Position numbers and translations under genes: made by a program. The notes under the pieces were generated by a model that was not told the origin of the DNA, ran no database searches, and worked only from the letters and a program-made list of their open reading frames with translations. Of a stretch of 64,000 nt of DNA, positions 49,317 to 58,383 are shown in pieces. This DNA is from Oscillospiraceae bacterium (GTDB lineage: Bacteria; Bacillota; Clostridia; Oscillospirales; Oscillospiraceae): positions 62,001-126,000 of the forward strand of contig SVKO01000005.1 of NCBI GenBank assembly GCA_015068455.1. Reading direction: 5' to 3'. Position 1 is the first letter of the stretch, and every line of letters begins with the position of its first letter.

Positions 49317-51611
49317 ATGACCAACAAGACACTGACCGGACTGGACGTCAAGATCCAGGAAATGGCCGGCCGAATCCGCGATCTTCGCGAGATCACCGGC
49401 TTTACCACCGCCGAGATGGCGGAGCGCACAGGCATCAGCGAGGAAGAATATGTTCGCTGCGAGGCCGGCGTCAGCGATCTGCATTTTGCGTTCCTGTATC
49501 GCTGCGCTTTGGCCTTCGGCGTCGACGTCACCGATCTGATCGAGGGCCACAGCCCGAAGCTGCGCTCCTATACCGTCACCCGCAGCGGCCTCGGCCAGAA
49601 GATCGAGCAGGCCCATGAGATGGTCTACTACAACCTGGCCGCCGACTTCCAGAACCGCATCGCCGATCCCCTGCTGGTGGTCAATAAATATTCCGACCGC
49701 GCCTTCCACAGCGATATCGAGCTCACCACCCACTACGGCCAGGAGTGCGATCTGATCGTCAAGGGCTCCATGAAGGTCCAGGTGGGCGAGCATACGGAGC
49801 TGCTGCATGAAGGCGACTGCATCTACTACGACAGCTCCATCCCCCACGGCATGGTGGCCGCCGGCGGCGAGGACTGCATCTTCTATGCCATCGTCCTGCG
49901 TCCCCAGGACGCTCTGCCCGGCGCGTCCCCCGTGGGCGAGACCTATCTGCCCAGAGCAGAGGCAGATTCCGACGAGGAAGAGCGCGTCTACAAGAATTTC
50001 ATCGTCCCCACCGAGGATGAAAACGGCCTGTGCACGGCCATCGCGTTCAAGAACGAAGAGAAGTTCAACTTTGCCTTCGACGTCATTGACGCCCTGGGCC
50101 GCCGCAGCCCGGACAAGCTGGCCATGATCCACGTGTCCAACGACAAGACCGAGCGCCGCTTCACCTTCAAGGATATGAAGGACGCTTCCTCCCAGGCTGC
50201 CAACTACTTTACATCTCTTGGCATCAAACGCGGCGACCGGGTCATGCTGATCCTCAAGCGCCACTACCAGTACTGGTTCGCCCTTCTGGGTCTGCACAAG
50301 CTCGGCGCCATCGCCATCCCCGCCACCTATCAGCTCAAGCAGCATGACCTGAGCTATCGCTTCCAGTCCGCCGGCGTCAGCGCGATCCTGTGCACCTCCG
50401 ACGGCGACGTTGCCCACGAAGTGGAGATGGCCGAGGCAGAGACCGGCCTGAATTTGACAAAGATCATCGTCGGACAGGCCCGCGAAGGCTGGCGTGACTT
50501 CAATGAGGAATTCGGCCTGTTCTCCCGCCGGTTCCGCCGCCGCGACAACTCCCCCTGCGGCTCCGAGCCCATGCTCATGTACTTCACCTCCGGCACCTCG
50601 GGTTATCCCAAGATCGCCGTGCACAATTACAAGTATCCCCTGGGCCACTTCATCACCGCGAAATATTGGCAGCGCGTGACCCCCGACGGCCTGCATCTGA
50701 CCATTTCTGACACCGGCTGGGCCAAATCCGCCTGGGGCAAGATCTACGGCCAGTGGCTGTGCGAGACGGCTCTGTTCGTCTATGACTTCGACCGCTTCCA
50801 TGCCGACGACATCATGCCGATGTTCGCCAAGTACCAGATCACCACGTTCTGTGCGCCGCCCACCATGTACCGCATGTTCATCAAGCAGGATCTGAGCAAA
50901 TACGACTTCAGCTCCGTGCGCAATGCGGCCATCGCCGGCGAAGCCATGAACCCCGAGGTCTACCGCCAGTTTGAAAAGGCCACCGGCCTGCGCATCATGG
51001 AGGGCTTCGGCCAGACCGAGTCCACCGTCATCATCGCCAACCTGGCCGGCGACACCCACAAGGTCGGCTCCATGGGCAAAGCCGTGCCCCTGTACGACGT
51101 GCATCTGCTCACCCCCGAGGGCAAGGACGTCGCCCCCGGCGGCACCGGCGAGATCTGCATGAGCATCAAGGACGGCATCCCCTGCGGCCTGGCGGTGGAA
51201 TACTACCGCAGCCCGGAAATGACCGCCCAAACCTGGCGCGACGGTTTCTATCACACCGGCGATCTCGCCTGGCGGGATGAGGACGGCTTCTTCTGGTACG
51301 TGGGCCGGGCCGACGACGTGATCAAGTCCTCCGGCTACCGTATCGGGCCCTTCGAGATCGAGTCCACCATCATGGAGCTGCCCTACGTGCTCGAATGCGG
51401 CGTCTCCCCTGCCCCGGACGAGGTCCGCGGCCAGGTGGTCAAGGCCAGCATCGTGCTGGTGCCGGGCACCGAAGGCACCGAAGCCCTCAAGAAAGAGATC
51501 CAGACCTACGTCAAGACCCACACCGCGCCCTACAAATACCCGCGCATCGTGGAGTTCAAGGAATCCCTGCCCAAGACCACCAGCGGAAAGATCATCCGCA
51601 GCCAGCTGTGA
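49317..51611 (+). CDS. HTH-cupin-acyl-CoA synthetase fusion, valine-controlled paralogue
   Basis: 764 aa with the same architecture as the preceding gene: XRE domain (about 16-80), cupin (about 120-200, with TTHYGQECDLIVKGSMKV and HEGDCIYY), and acyl-CoA synthetase (about 245-764, YFTSGTSGYPK, EGFGQTEST, HTGDLAWRDEDGFFWYVGR, catalytic Lys in TTSGKIIRSQL). The synthetase halves are nearly superimposable; the stretch TFKDMKDASSQAANYFTSLG is identical. AGGATTGAAG lies before the ATG. A valine T-box and downstream oxidoreductase and aminotransferase suggest isobutyrate as substrate. It leads an operon to ilvE. Confidence 0.9.
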   Translation: MTNKTLTGLDVKIQEMAGRIRDLREITGFTTAEMAERTGISEEEYVRCEAGVSDLHFAFLYRCALAFGVDVTDLIEGHSPKLRSYTVTRSGLGQKIEQAHEMVYYNLAADFQNRIADPLLVVNKYSDRAFHSDIELTTHYGQECDLIVKGSMKVQVGEHTELLHEGDCIYYDSSIPHGMVAAGGEDCIFYAIVLRPQDALPGASPVGETYLPRAEADSDEEERVYKNFIVPTEDENGLCTAIAFKNEEKFNFAFDVIDALGRRSPDKLAMIHVSNDKTERRFTFKDMKDASSQAANYFTSLGIKRGDRVMLILKRHYQYWFALLGLHKLGAIAIPATYQLKQHDLSYRFQSAGVSAILCTSDGDVAHEVEMAEAETGLNLTKIIVGQAREGWRDFNEEFGLFSRRFRRRDNSPCGSEPMLMYFTSGTSGYPKIAVHNYKYPLGHFITAKYWQRVTPDGLHLTISDTGWAKSAWGKIYGQWLCETALFVYDFDRFHADDIMPMFAKYQITTFCAPPTMYRMFIKQDLSKYDFSSVRNAAIAGEAMNPEVYRQFEKATGLRIMEGFGQTESTVIIANLAGDTHKVGSMGKAVPLYDVHLLTPEGKDVAPGGTGEICMSIKDGIPCGLAVEYYRSPEMTAQTWRDGFYHTGDLAWRDEDGFFWYVGRADDVIKSSGYRIGPFEIESTIMELPYVLECGVSPAPDEVRGQVVKASIVLVPGTEGTEALKKEIQTYVKTHTAPYKYPRIVEFKESLPKTTSGKIIRSQL

Positions 51612-51620
51612 GGCGGCATT

Positions 51621-52322
51621 ATGGAATTTAAGCGGCTCACCCTCTTCGCCGGCCATTACGGCAGCGGCAAGACGAATATTGCCCTCAATTATGCCCGGGC
51701 GCTGAACCGGGACCACAACAACGTGGTCATCGCGGATCTGGATATCGTCAATCCCTACTTCCGCACCAAGGATTCCGAGGCGGCGCTCAAAGCCGAGGGC
51801 ATCGGGCTCATCGTATCGGAGTTTGCCAACTCCAACCTGGACGTGCCCGCCATGCCGAAGGAGATCTACGCCCTGGTGGACGACCGGTCGCAGCTGGGTG
51901 TGCTGGACATCGGCGGCGACGACCGGGGCGCCCTCGCCCTGGGCAGATACACCCCCGCCATCGCGGAGGAAAACAACTATGAGATGCTCCTGGTGGTGAA
52001 TATGTACCGGCCCCTCACCCGCACCGCCGACGATACCATCGAGGTCCTGCGGGAGATCGAGGAGGCCTGCCGTCTTCCCTTCACCGCCATCGTGAACAAT
52101 TCCAACCTGGGTCCGCTGACCACTGCGCAGACGGTGCTCAGCAGCATCCCATATGCACAGGAGATCTCCCGCAAAACGGGTCTGCCGGTCAAAATGACCT
52201 GCGCAAAAGAAGATTTATGTCCCAGCCTGGCCGGGCAGGTGGAAAATCTCTTCCCCCTGTCCCTCCAGAAACTATATTACCAAATCGATTCGGAGGTGCC
52301 CTATGGCGAAACTGACGTTTAA
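51621..52322 (+). CDS. P-loop ATPase of the oxidoreductase operon
   Basis: A 233-aa protein with Walker A GHYGSGKTN (residues 11-19), switch-like ADLDIVNPYFRTKD and VLDIGGDDRGALALGRY, placing it among ParA/MinD/CobQ-type deviant P-loop ATPases. It starts 10 nt after the synthetase gene and overlaps the ferredoxin gene by 20 nt, so it is part of the operon. Function is unknown; assistance in iron-sulfur loading or activation of the oxidoreductase is a guess from position. Confidence 0.8.
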   Translation: MEFKRLTLFAGHYGSGKTNIALNYARALNRDHNNVVIADLDIVNPYFRTKDSEAALKAEGIGLIVSEFANSNLDVPAMPKEIYALVDDRSQLGVLDIGGDDRGALALGRYTPAIAEENNYEMLLVVNMYRPLTRTADDTIEVLREIEEACRLPFTAIVNNSNLGPLTTAQTVLSSIPYAQEISRKTGLPVKMTCAKEDLCPSLAGQVENLFPLSLQKLYYQIDSEVPYGETDV

Positions 52323-52509
52323 GGAAGAGCTGTGCAAGGGCTGCGGCCTGTGCGTTGACGCCTGTCCGCGCAATCTGTTGGCCCTGTCAAAGACCCGGCT
52401 CAATCAAAAGGGGCATGCGCCCGTGGAGCTCACTGACCCCGCCGCATGCATCGGCTGCGCCTTCTGCGCGACCATGTGCCCGGACTGTGTCATCACGGTC
52501 GAGCGCTGA
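52303..52509 (+). CDS. 2-oxoacid:ferredoxin oxidoreductase, ferredoxin-like delta subunit
   Basis: A 68-aa dicluster [4Fe-4S] protein with CKGCGLCVDACP (11-22) and CIGCAFCATMCP (49-60), both intact. It carries electrons between the catalytic core and ferredoxin. GGAGG 6 nt before the ATG. The order delta-alpha-beta-gamma is that of Kor/Vor-type enzymes. Confidence 0.92.
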   Translation: MAKLTFKEELCKGCGLCVDACPRNLLALSKTRLNQKGHAPVELTDPAACIGCAFCATMCPDCVITVER

Positions 52510-52524
52510 GAAAGGAGTAAGCGA

Positions 52525-53591
52525 ATGCAGGAAAAAGTACTCATGAAGGGCAATGAAGCCATTGCCGAGGCCGCGATCCTGGCGGGCTGCCGCCACTATT
52601 TCGGCTACCCCATCACCCCGCAGACCGAGGTCGCGGCCTATATGTCCAAGAAGATGCCCAAGATCGGCGGCACCTTCCTGCAGGCCGAGAGCGAGATCGC
52701 GGCCATCAACATGGTCTACGGCGTTTCCGCCACGGGCAAGCGCGTGATGACCTCCTCCTCCAGCCCCGGAATCGCCCTGAAATGCGAGGGCATCTCCTAC
52801 CTGGCGGGTTCCGACCTGCCGGCGCTGATCCTGAACGTCCAGCGCGGCGGCCCCGGCCTGGGCGGCATCCAGCCGTCGCAGTCGGACTACTTCCTTGCCA
52901 CCCGCGGCCCCGGCCACGGCGACTTCCATGTCATCGTTCTGGCCCCCGCCAGCGTGCAGGAAATGGCGGACCTCACCCTGAAGGCCTTTGAGCTGGGCGA
53001 GAAGTACCGCATGCCCGTCATGCTCCTGGCCGACGGCACCATGGGCCAGATGATGGAGCCCGTGGCCCTGCCCGAGCCCACCGAGATCGATCCCACGCCG
53101 AAGAGCTGGGCCGCCACCGGCACCAACTGCGAGCGTGAGCATAACATTGTCAACTCCCTTTACCTGTCCCCGGACGAGCTGGAGCGCACCAACATCGAGC
53201 GCTTCGAGCGCTACGCCGCCATCGAGCGCGACGAGCCCATGTGGGAGGAGTTCATGATGGACGACGCCGAGATCTGCGTGGTTTCCACCGGCATCACCGC
53301 GAGAGTCTCCCGCAACGCCATCGTTGAGGCGCGCAAGCAGGGCATCAAGGTCGGCATGCTCCGGCCCATCACCCTGTGGCCCTTCCCGAAGAAGGCCCTG
53401 CAGGCCGCCGCGGAAAAGGTCAAGGCTTTCGTATCCGTGGAGCTGAACATGGGCCAGATGAAGGAAGACGTCGAGCTGGCCATCCGCTGCACCAAGCCCG
53501 TCAGCCTGTGCTACCGCGTCGGCGGCATGATCCAGACCCCGGACGAGGTGCTGGAAGCCATCAAGAAAGCAAACGAAGGAGGTCAGGAATA

Positions 53592-53592
<1 letters not shown>
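52525..53592 (+). CDS. 2-oxoacid:ferredoxin oxidoreductase, alpha subunit
   Basis: The 355-aa alpha chain has the CoA/TPP-interface sequence [19 protein letters not shown] near the N-terminus, then [31 protein letters not shown] and a C-terminal [16 protein letters not shown]. Sequence alone does not separate 2-oxoglutarate (Kor) from 2-ketoisovalerate (Vor) enzymes. The valine-controlled operon and adjacent ilvE favour branched 2-oxoacids. AAAGGAG precedes the ATG. Confidence 0.9.
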
Positions 53593-54335
<743 letters not shown>

Positions 54336-54338
54336 GAA

Positions 54339-54872
54339 ATGGCTGAAAATCAAATCGTCATCGCCGGCTTCGGCGGACAGGGCCTGCTGTTCTCCGGCAA
54401 GGTGCTGGCCTATGCCGGCCTCATCGAAGGCAGAGAGCTGAGCTGGCTGCCCTCCTACGGCCCGGAAATGCGCGGCGGCACCGCCAACTGCAACGTCATC
54501 CTGTCGGATATCCCCGTGGGCTCGCCCATCGTGCAGAAGCCCGACATCCTCATGGTGATGAACAACCCGTCCCTGGACAAATATGAGAACGCCGTGGTTC
54601 CCGGCGGCAAGATCTTCATCGACTCTTCACTGATCGGCCGGAAGGTGCAGCGCACCGACGTGGAGGCCTATTATGTCCCCGCCACCCAGATGGCCGCCGA
54701 CATGGGCTTCCCCACTCTGGCGAACATGATCCTGCTGGGCACCGTCATCGCCAAGACCGGCTGCATCAACCCTGAGAGCCTCTCAGACGCCCTGCACAAG
54801 GTCATCCCCGCCCGCAAGGCAAATCTCTTTGACGCCAACATGCAGGCCCTGCAGGCCGGCATGGCGTTCTGA
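54339..54872 (+). CDS. 2-oxoacid:ferredoxin oxidoreductase, gamma subunit
   Basis: The 177-aa gamma chain shows IAGFGGQGLLFSGKVLAYAG at the N-terminus, LPSYGPEMRGGTANCNVILS and FPTLANMILLGTVI, all typical. It completes the four-subunit enzyme. It follows beta by 3 nt and precedes the aminotransferase gene by 52 nt, without terminator, so the operon continues. Confidence 0.92.
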   Translation: MAENQIVIAGFGGQGLLFSGKVLAYAGLIEGRELSWLPSYGPEMRGGTANCNVILSDIPVGSPIVQKPDILMVMNNPSLDKYENAVVPGGKIFIDSSLIGRKVQRTDVEAYYVPATQMAADMGFPTLANMILLGTVIAKTGCINPESLSDALHKVIPARKANLFDANMQALQAGMAF

Positions 54873-54924
54873 AACCGTACCAACCCGACCATTGGCCGGA
54901 ATCATTAAAAGGAGGAAAGTAAAA

Positions 54925-55995
54925 ATGGCAATGAATATTTCTATTACCCGTACCACCAATCCGAAGCCGCGGCCCGCGGACGAGAGCAAGCTGGGCTTTG
55001 CCAAGCAGTTCTCCGACCATATGTTCCTGATGGACTACACCGCCGGCGTCGGCTGGCATGACGCCCGCATCGTTCCCTATGCGCCCTTTGAGATGGATCC
55101 GGCCACCGTGGTCCTGCACTATGCCCAGGAGATCTTCGAAGGCCTGAAGGCCTACCGCACCGCCGAGGACAAGATTCTCCTGTTCCGTCCGGACTGCAAT
55201 GCCAACCGCATGAACGACTCCGCCGACCGTCTGTGCATCCCCCGCATCGATCCCGACTTCTTCGTCGAGGCCGTGCGCACCCTGGTGGATGTGGATAAGG
55301 ACTGGGTCCCCCATCTGGACGGCACATCCCTGTACATCCGCCCCTTCATCTTTGCCAACGACGTGGGCCTGGGCGTCCACGCCTCCAAGCACTATGTCTT
55401 CTGCATCATCACCGCCCCCTCCGGCGCCTACTACGCCGAGGGCATCAACCCGGTGCGCATCTACGTCGAGGATGACTACATCCGCGCGGCCCCGGGCCTG
55501 ACCGGCTTCACCAAGTGCGGCGGCAACTACGCCGCCTCCATCAAGGCCGGCGAGCTGGCCGAGGAGCAGGGCTTCGCCCAGGTGCTCTGGCTGGACGGCA
55601 TTGAGAAGAAGTATGTCGAAGAGGTCGGCTCCATGAACATCATGTTCAAGATCGACGGCAAGATCTACACCGCCGCCACCGTCGGCACCGTCCTGCCCGG
55701 CGTCACCCGCCGCTCCATCATCGAGCTGTGCAAGGACTGGGGCTACGAGGTCATCGAGGGCAAGCTGGCCATCGCCGACATCATGGCAGCCGCCCGCGAG
55801 GGCAAGCTCGAGGAAGTCTTCGGCACCGGCACCGCCGCCGTCGTCTCCCCCGTCAAGGAGCTGCGCTGGAAGGACGAGACCGCCTACATCTCCGGCGGCA
55901 AGATCGGCCCCCTCACCCAGAAGCTCTACGACACCCTCACCGGCATCCAGTGGGGCAAGCTCCCCGACACCAAGGGCTGGACCGTGGAGGTCTGA
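54925..55995 (+). CDS. ilvE: Branched-chain amino acid aminotransferase
   Basis: PLP fold type IV transaminase (356 aa) interconverting Leu, Ile, Val and their 2-oxoacids with glutamate. DYTAGVGWHDARIVPYAPFE, LHYAQEIFEGLKAYR, LYIRPFIF, GGNYAASIKAGELAEEQGFAQVLWLDG (in parts) with the PLP Lys following GGNYAASI, and the ELRWKDETAYISGG tail fit the longer bacterial BCAT class. GGAGG 9 nt before ATG 54925. As last gene of the valine operon it supplies the final step from 2-oxoacid to amino acid. Confidence 0.95.
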   Translation: MAMNISITRTTNPKPRPADESKLGFAKQFSDHMFLMDYTAGVGWHDARIVPYAPFEMDPATVVLHYAQEIFEGLKAYRTAEDKILLFRPDCNANRMNDSADRLCIPRIDPDFFVEAVRTLVDVDKDWVPHLDGTSLYIRPFIFANDVGLGVHASKHYVFCIITAPSGAYYAEGINPVRIYVEDDYIRAAPGLTGFTKCGGNYAASIKAGELAEEQGFAQVLWLDGIEKKYVEEVGSMNIMFKIDGKIYTAATVGTVLPGVTRRSIIELCKDWGYEVIEGKLAIADIMAAAREGKLEEVFGTGTAAVVSPVKELRWKDETAYISGGKIGPLTQKLYDTLTGIQWGKLPDTKGWTVEV

Positions 55996-56007
55996 TTCCT
56001 TTATCAC

Positions 56008-56048
56008 AAAAAAGCCGATGCTTCCTGTGTGGAGCATCGGCTTTTTTA
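56008..56048 (+). terminator. Terminator of the valine T-box operon
   Basis: AAAAGCCGATGCT and AGCATCGGCTTTT form a long stem around CCTGTGTGG, followed by T; 13 nt after the ilvE stop. Confidence 0.9.
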
Positions 56049-56070
56049 TATCGCGGAAACCAGTGAACAC

Positions 56071-56099
56071 TTGTATATCATCAAATCCTGTGCTATGAT
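56071..56099 (+). promoter_or_regulatory. sigma-A promoter of the AT-rich membrane-protein gene
   Basis: TTGTAT (56071-56076), 17 bp spacer, TATGAT (56094-56099). Confidence 0.65.
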
Positions 56100-56148
56100 C
56101 CTATCAAGAAAAACAACTCCGAATAATATTTAATACACTGGTGTACAT

Positions 56149-56790
56149 ATGGAAACAAAAGAATTTAAAAAGAAAAACGGATCGTTCAGCATTCAATCAT
56201 ACGCCGCACCGTTGACCGGCTTCAGCATATGCATCATCATTTTTATCTGTGGATTCTTTGTCGATTCATCAGATAAAATGAGAATCGCCTACACGTTGAT
56301 CCTTTTCTGTTTATTTCTCGCTGTTTTTTTTCTGATTCATCCTCATTTGGAGAAATATTGTCTCGACTATCCGGTTTTGTATATTAAAAAAGGGCGTAAA
56401 ATATCAGAGTGCAAGCTGCCTGACAGGTATTCACTAATCATCTCAGAAATGACTGTCAGCAGGAAACTTGATCCTGTTCGTCCTGTTTGGATCATCGGCC
56501 AGAGCTACGTTTCCATCATTGATTCCATGGATCGACAGCAAATACTCGATAAATTGCATTCTTATCACAAACTATATCCCAAAACGCGTTTATTCGGCAC
56601 AAAAATTTACTCAGCATCCATAGAAAATGAATTCGCATATGCTTATTTCGACGGGTTTATTTATGACAAATCCATCCCGGACATTCTTTTCGAGAATGCC
56701 GAGTCATTGATCATTCCCAGATCTATCTTAAACCGCATCGAGCATCCTGTGCTGCTTCTGCCAAATCTTGTAATTGATGAGGAACATTAA
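56149..56790 (+). CDS. AT-rich membrane protein of unknown function
   Basis: I do not recognise the family. The 213-aa protein has two membrane helices (about residues 22-41 and 48-66, ICIIIFICGFFVD and LILFCLFLAVFFL) and a cytoplasmic C-terminal domain of about 145 aa containing RLFGTKIYSASIENEFAYAY. The topology resembles small YcxB-like proteins, but I cannot confirm this. Base composition is much lower in GC than flanking genes and there is no strong ribosome site, suggesting recent acquisition. Own promoter and terminator. Confidence 0.75.
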   Translation: METKEFKKKNGSFSIQSYAAPLTGFSICIIIFICGFFVDSSDKMRIAYTLILFCLFLAVFFLIHPHLEKYCLDYPVLYIKKGRKISECKLPDRYSLIISEMTVSRKLDPVRPVWIIGQSYVSIIDSMDRQQILDKLHSYHKLYPKTRLFGTKIYSASIENEFAYAYFDGFIYDKSIPDILFENAESLIIPRSILNRIEHPVLLLPNLVIDEEH

Positions 56791-56823
56791 AATACCCCCG
56801 ATGCAACCGCATCGGGGGTTTTC
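56791..56823. terminator. Bidirectional terminator
   Basis: ACCCCCGATGC, loop AACC, GCATCGGGGGT followed by TTT; serves the AT-rich gene and the convergent UPF0145 gene. Confidence 0.85.
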
Positions 56824-56834
56824 CTGTCGATCGA

Positions 56835-57146
56835 TCAGACGATCTTGACCGCCGTGCCGTAGGCGACGATCTCGGCGGCGCCCTGCATAATGGCGGAGCT
56901 GCCGTAGCGGATGTTGACGACGGCGTCGGCGCCGAGGTTCTCGGCCTCGTCCACCATGCGCTTGGTGGCGATGGCGCGGGCCTCGTTGAGCATCTCGGTA
57001 TAGCTCCTGATCTCGCCGCCCACCAGGGTCTTCATGCCGGCCATGAAGTCCTTGCCGAAGTTCTTCGACTGGACCACCGCACCGCGCACCAGGCCGAGGG
57101 CCTCAATGTTCTGTCCGGGAATGTAGTCAATATTGTAAAGCTTCAT
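56835..57146 (-). CDS. UPF0145 (YbjQ-like) protein
   Basis: A 103-aa member of the YbjQ/UPF0145 family, small homo-oligomeric proteins of unknown function. ALGLVRGAVVQSKNFGKDF, GEIRSYTEMLNEARAIATKRM, AENLGADAVVNIRY and EIVAYGTAV match the family throughout. Overlaps the upstream membrane-protein gene by 20 nt, so translation is probably coupled. Confidence 0.9.
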   Translation of the reverse strand: MKLYNIDYIPGQNIEALGLVRGAVVQSKNFGKDFMAGMKTLVGGEIRSYTEMLNEARAIATKRMVDEAENLGADAVVNIRYGSSAIMQGAAEIVAYGTAVKIV

Positions 57147-57396
57147 CTTCTTCTCCTCCGTCGATTTCTTTGAGTCTTTGTCTTAAAGCGATAATGATCC
57201 CAACGATCATTGCCGCCAAAACAGCAATGTAAATGCCGATGAAGATCCGCGCGGCGGCCACGCCCCGGGTCTGCATCCAGGCGAAAGCCAAAAAGCCGAT
57301 ATAACTCCCGAAAAGCACGATGAACACCAGCGCCGCGATCCAGGGGGCGATCTTTTTGCGGTTTTTGTTCTTCTGCACGTTCCTCACCTCATTCAT
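57127..57396 (-). CDS. Small two-helix membrane protein
   Basis: An 89-aa protein with two hydrophobic segments (about 17-39 and 50-71), a basic N-terminus (KNKNRKK) and an acidic C-terminus. No family recognised. The ATG at 57396 overlaps the barstar stop but has no ribosome site; GTG at 57378, behind GAGGTGAGGA, is an alternative start. Sits between barstar and UPF0145 genes in one compact unit. Confidence 0.7.
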   Translation of the reverse strand: MNEVRNVQKNKNRKKIAPWIAALVFIVLFGSYIGFLAFAWMQTRGVAAARIFIGIYIAVLAAMIVGIIIALRQRLKEIDGGEEDEALQY

Positions 57397-57667
57397 GCAG
57401 CGTTTTTGTAAATTTCACGTGGAAATCGGGGTTGGATTCGTCCGCGTCCAGCAGCACCTGGCGGAAGACACGGGCGGCGGCGCCGAGGCCGCTCTTTTTC
57501 AGATCGCGTACCTCCAGCCGGGTGGGTTCGCAGATATCGGTCAGGCAGTCGAACATGGCGTCGAAATTCTCGCCGTAGTAATCCGGGAAGTCCAGCAATC
57601 CTGCCATAGCTGCGTGCAGCTCGTGCAGGCTGCCGATGGGCTCGCAAAGTAAAGTCAGTTTTTTCAT
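57389..57667 (-). CDS. Barstar-family RNase inhibitor
   Basis: A 92-aa barstar homologue. The diagnostic segment FPDYYGENFDAMFDCLTDI (about 34-52) corresponds to the barnase-binding loop and helix. The ATG at 57667 (MKKLTLLCEP) has GGAG about 9 nt upstream and lies one base after the stop of the barnase-like gene, so the inhibitor is made from the same mRNA directly after the toxin. It would act in the cytoplasm to protect against toxin not yet exported. Confidence 0.9.
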   Translation of the reverse strand: MKKLTLLCEPIGSLHELHAAMAGLLDFPDYYGENFDAMFDCLTDICEPTRLEVRDLKKSGLGAAARVFRQVLLDADESNPDFHVKFTKTLHE

Positions 57668-57668
57668 A

Positions 57669-58241
57669 TCACGGTTCTCCATACAGAAGTTCAAAGGTCT
57701 CGTAGTGGTCGCCGGTATAGTATATCAATCCGTCGTTGGAATAGACGATGCGTTTTGCCCCGCGGCTCTTTTTTCCCTGGGTGTCGATGTCGCACTCGAA
57801 ATACTTCCGGCCCTTTTTCTTCGGGAGCTGGCCCTCGTAGTTGCCGAAATAATCGCCGCCGATGCTCTTGCCCGGGGCATAGGGCTCCAGCTTGCCCCCA
57901 TCCCAGCCGAGCTTCTGCGCCTGCTTCTTGGTGATGTAATTGTCCGGCAGACGGCCGTAGGTGTGGATATAGAGGGCGACTTCATCCCTGGAGGTATAGA
58001 CGCCGTCCTCGCTGATTTCCGGCGCAGAGGTCTCTGCCTGGGGGATCTGCGCAGGCTCAGCTTCCGGCTGCTGGGCGTCAAAGTCGTCCCAGTCGTCATC
58101 TTCCACGACGTTATCATCTTTTTCGTCGATGTGGAAAATCTCAAGATCGGAATCGTTCAGGATCTCCGGCTTGCCCGACATGCAGGCCGTCAGGCTCAGC
58201 ATCGCCGCCAGAATCAAAAGCAGGCATACGATCCGCTTCAT
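57669..58241 (-). CDS. Barnase-type ribonuclease lipoprotein
   Basis: A 190-aa exported RNase. Residues 1-21 are a lipoprotein signal ending LSLTAC, then an acidic, Pro/Gln-rich linker (about 25-75), then a complete barnase fold (about 80-190). The latter contains YIHTYGRLPDNYITKKQAQK, PGKSIGGDYFGN, the general base Glu in KYFECDI, Arg in RGAKRIVYSND and His in GDHYETF, all matching barnase catalytic positions. The ATG at 58241 follows GGGGAGGCGAGGG. Lipid anchoring of a barnase domain is unusual and suggests contact-dependent or self-shielded use. Confidence 0.9.
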   Translation of the reverse strand: MKRIVCLLLILAAMLSLTACMSGKPEILNDSDLEIFHIDEKDDNVVEDDDWDDFDAQQPEAEPAQIPQAETSAPEISEDGVYTSRDEVALYIHTYGRLPDNYITKKQAQKLGWDGGKLEPYAPGKSIGGDYFGNYEGQLPKKKGRKYFECDIDTQGKKSRGAKRIVYSNDGLIYYTGDHYETFELLYGEP

Positions 58242-58272
58242 ACCCTCGCCTCCCCTTCTCATTGCTGGCCTG

Positions 58273-58301
58273 ATTATACCATCCTTTTTTTCATATAGCA
58301 A
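58273..58301 (-). promoter_or_regulatory. sigma-A promoter of the RNase-barstar unit
   Basis: Minus strand TTGCTA (58301-58296), 17 bp spacer, TATAAT (58278-58273) with extended TG. Confidence 0.75.
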
Positions 58302-58321
58302 GAAACAGGGGCGAAAAATGG

Positions 58322-58350
58322 TTGACGAAGGTAAAAAAAGAAAGTAAACT
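58322..58350 (+). promoter_or_regulatory. sigma-A promoter of the ABC exporter gene
   Basis: TTGACG (58322-58327), 17 bp spacer, TAAACT (58345-58350), divergent from the RNase promoter. Confidence 0.7.
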
Positions 58351-58383
58351 TTATATGAATCAATGGAGAAAGGAAGTGTCGCC

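Noticed and set aside
46814-51716. Long antisense frames opposite the two HTH-cupin-synthetase genes (686 and 820 codons)
   Set aside because: Same codon-bias artefact; the plus-strand frames have full domain architecture and ribosome sites.
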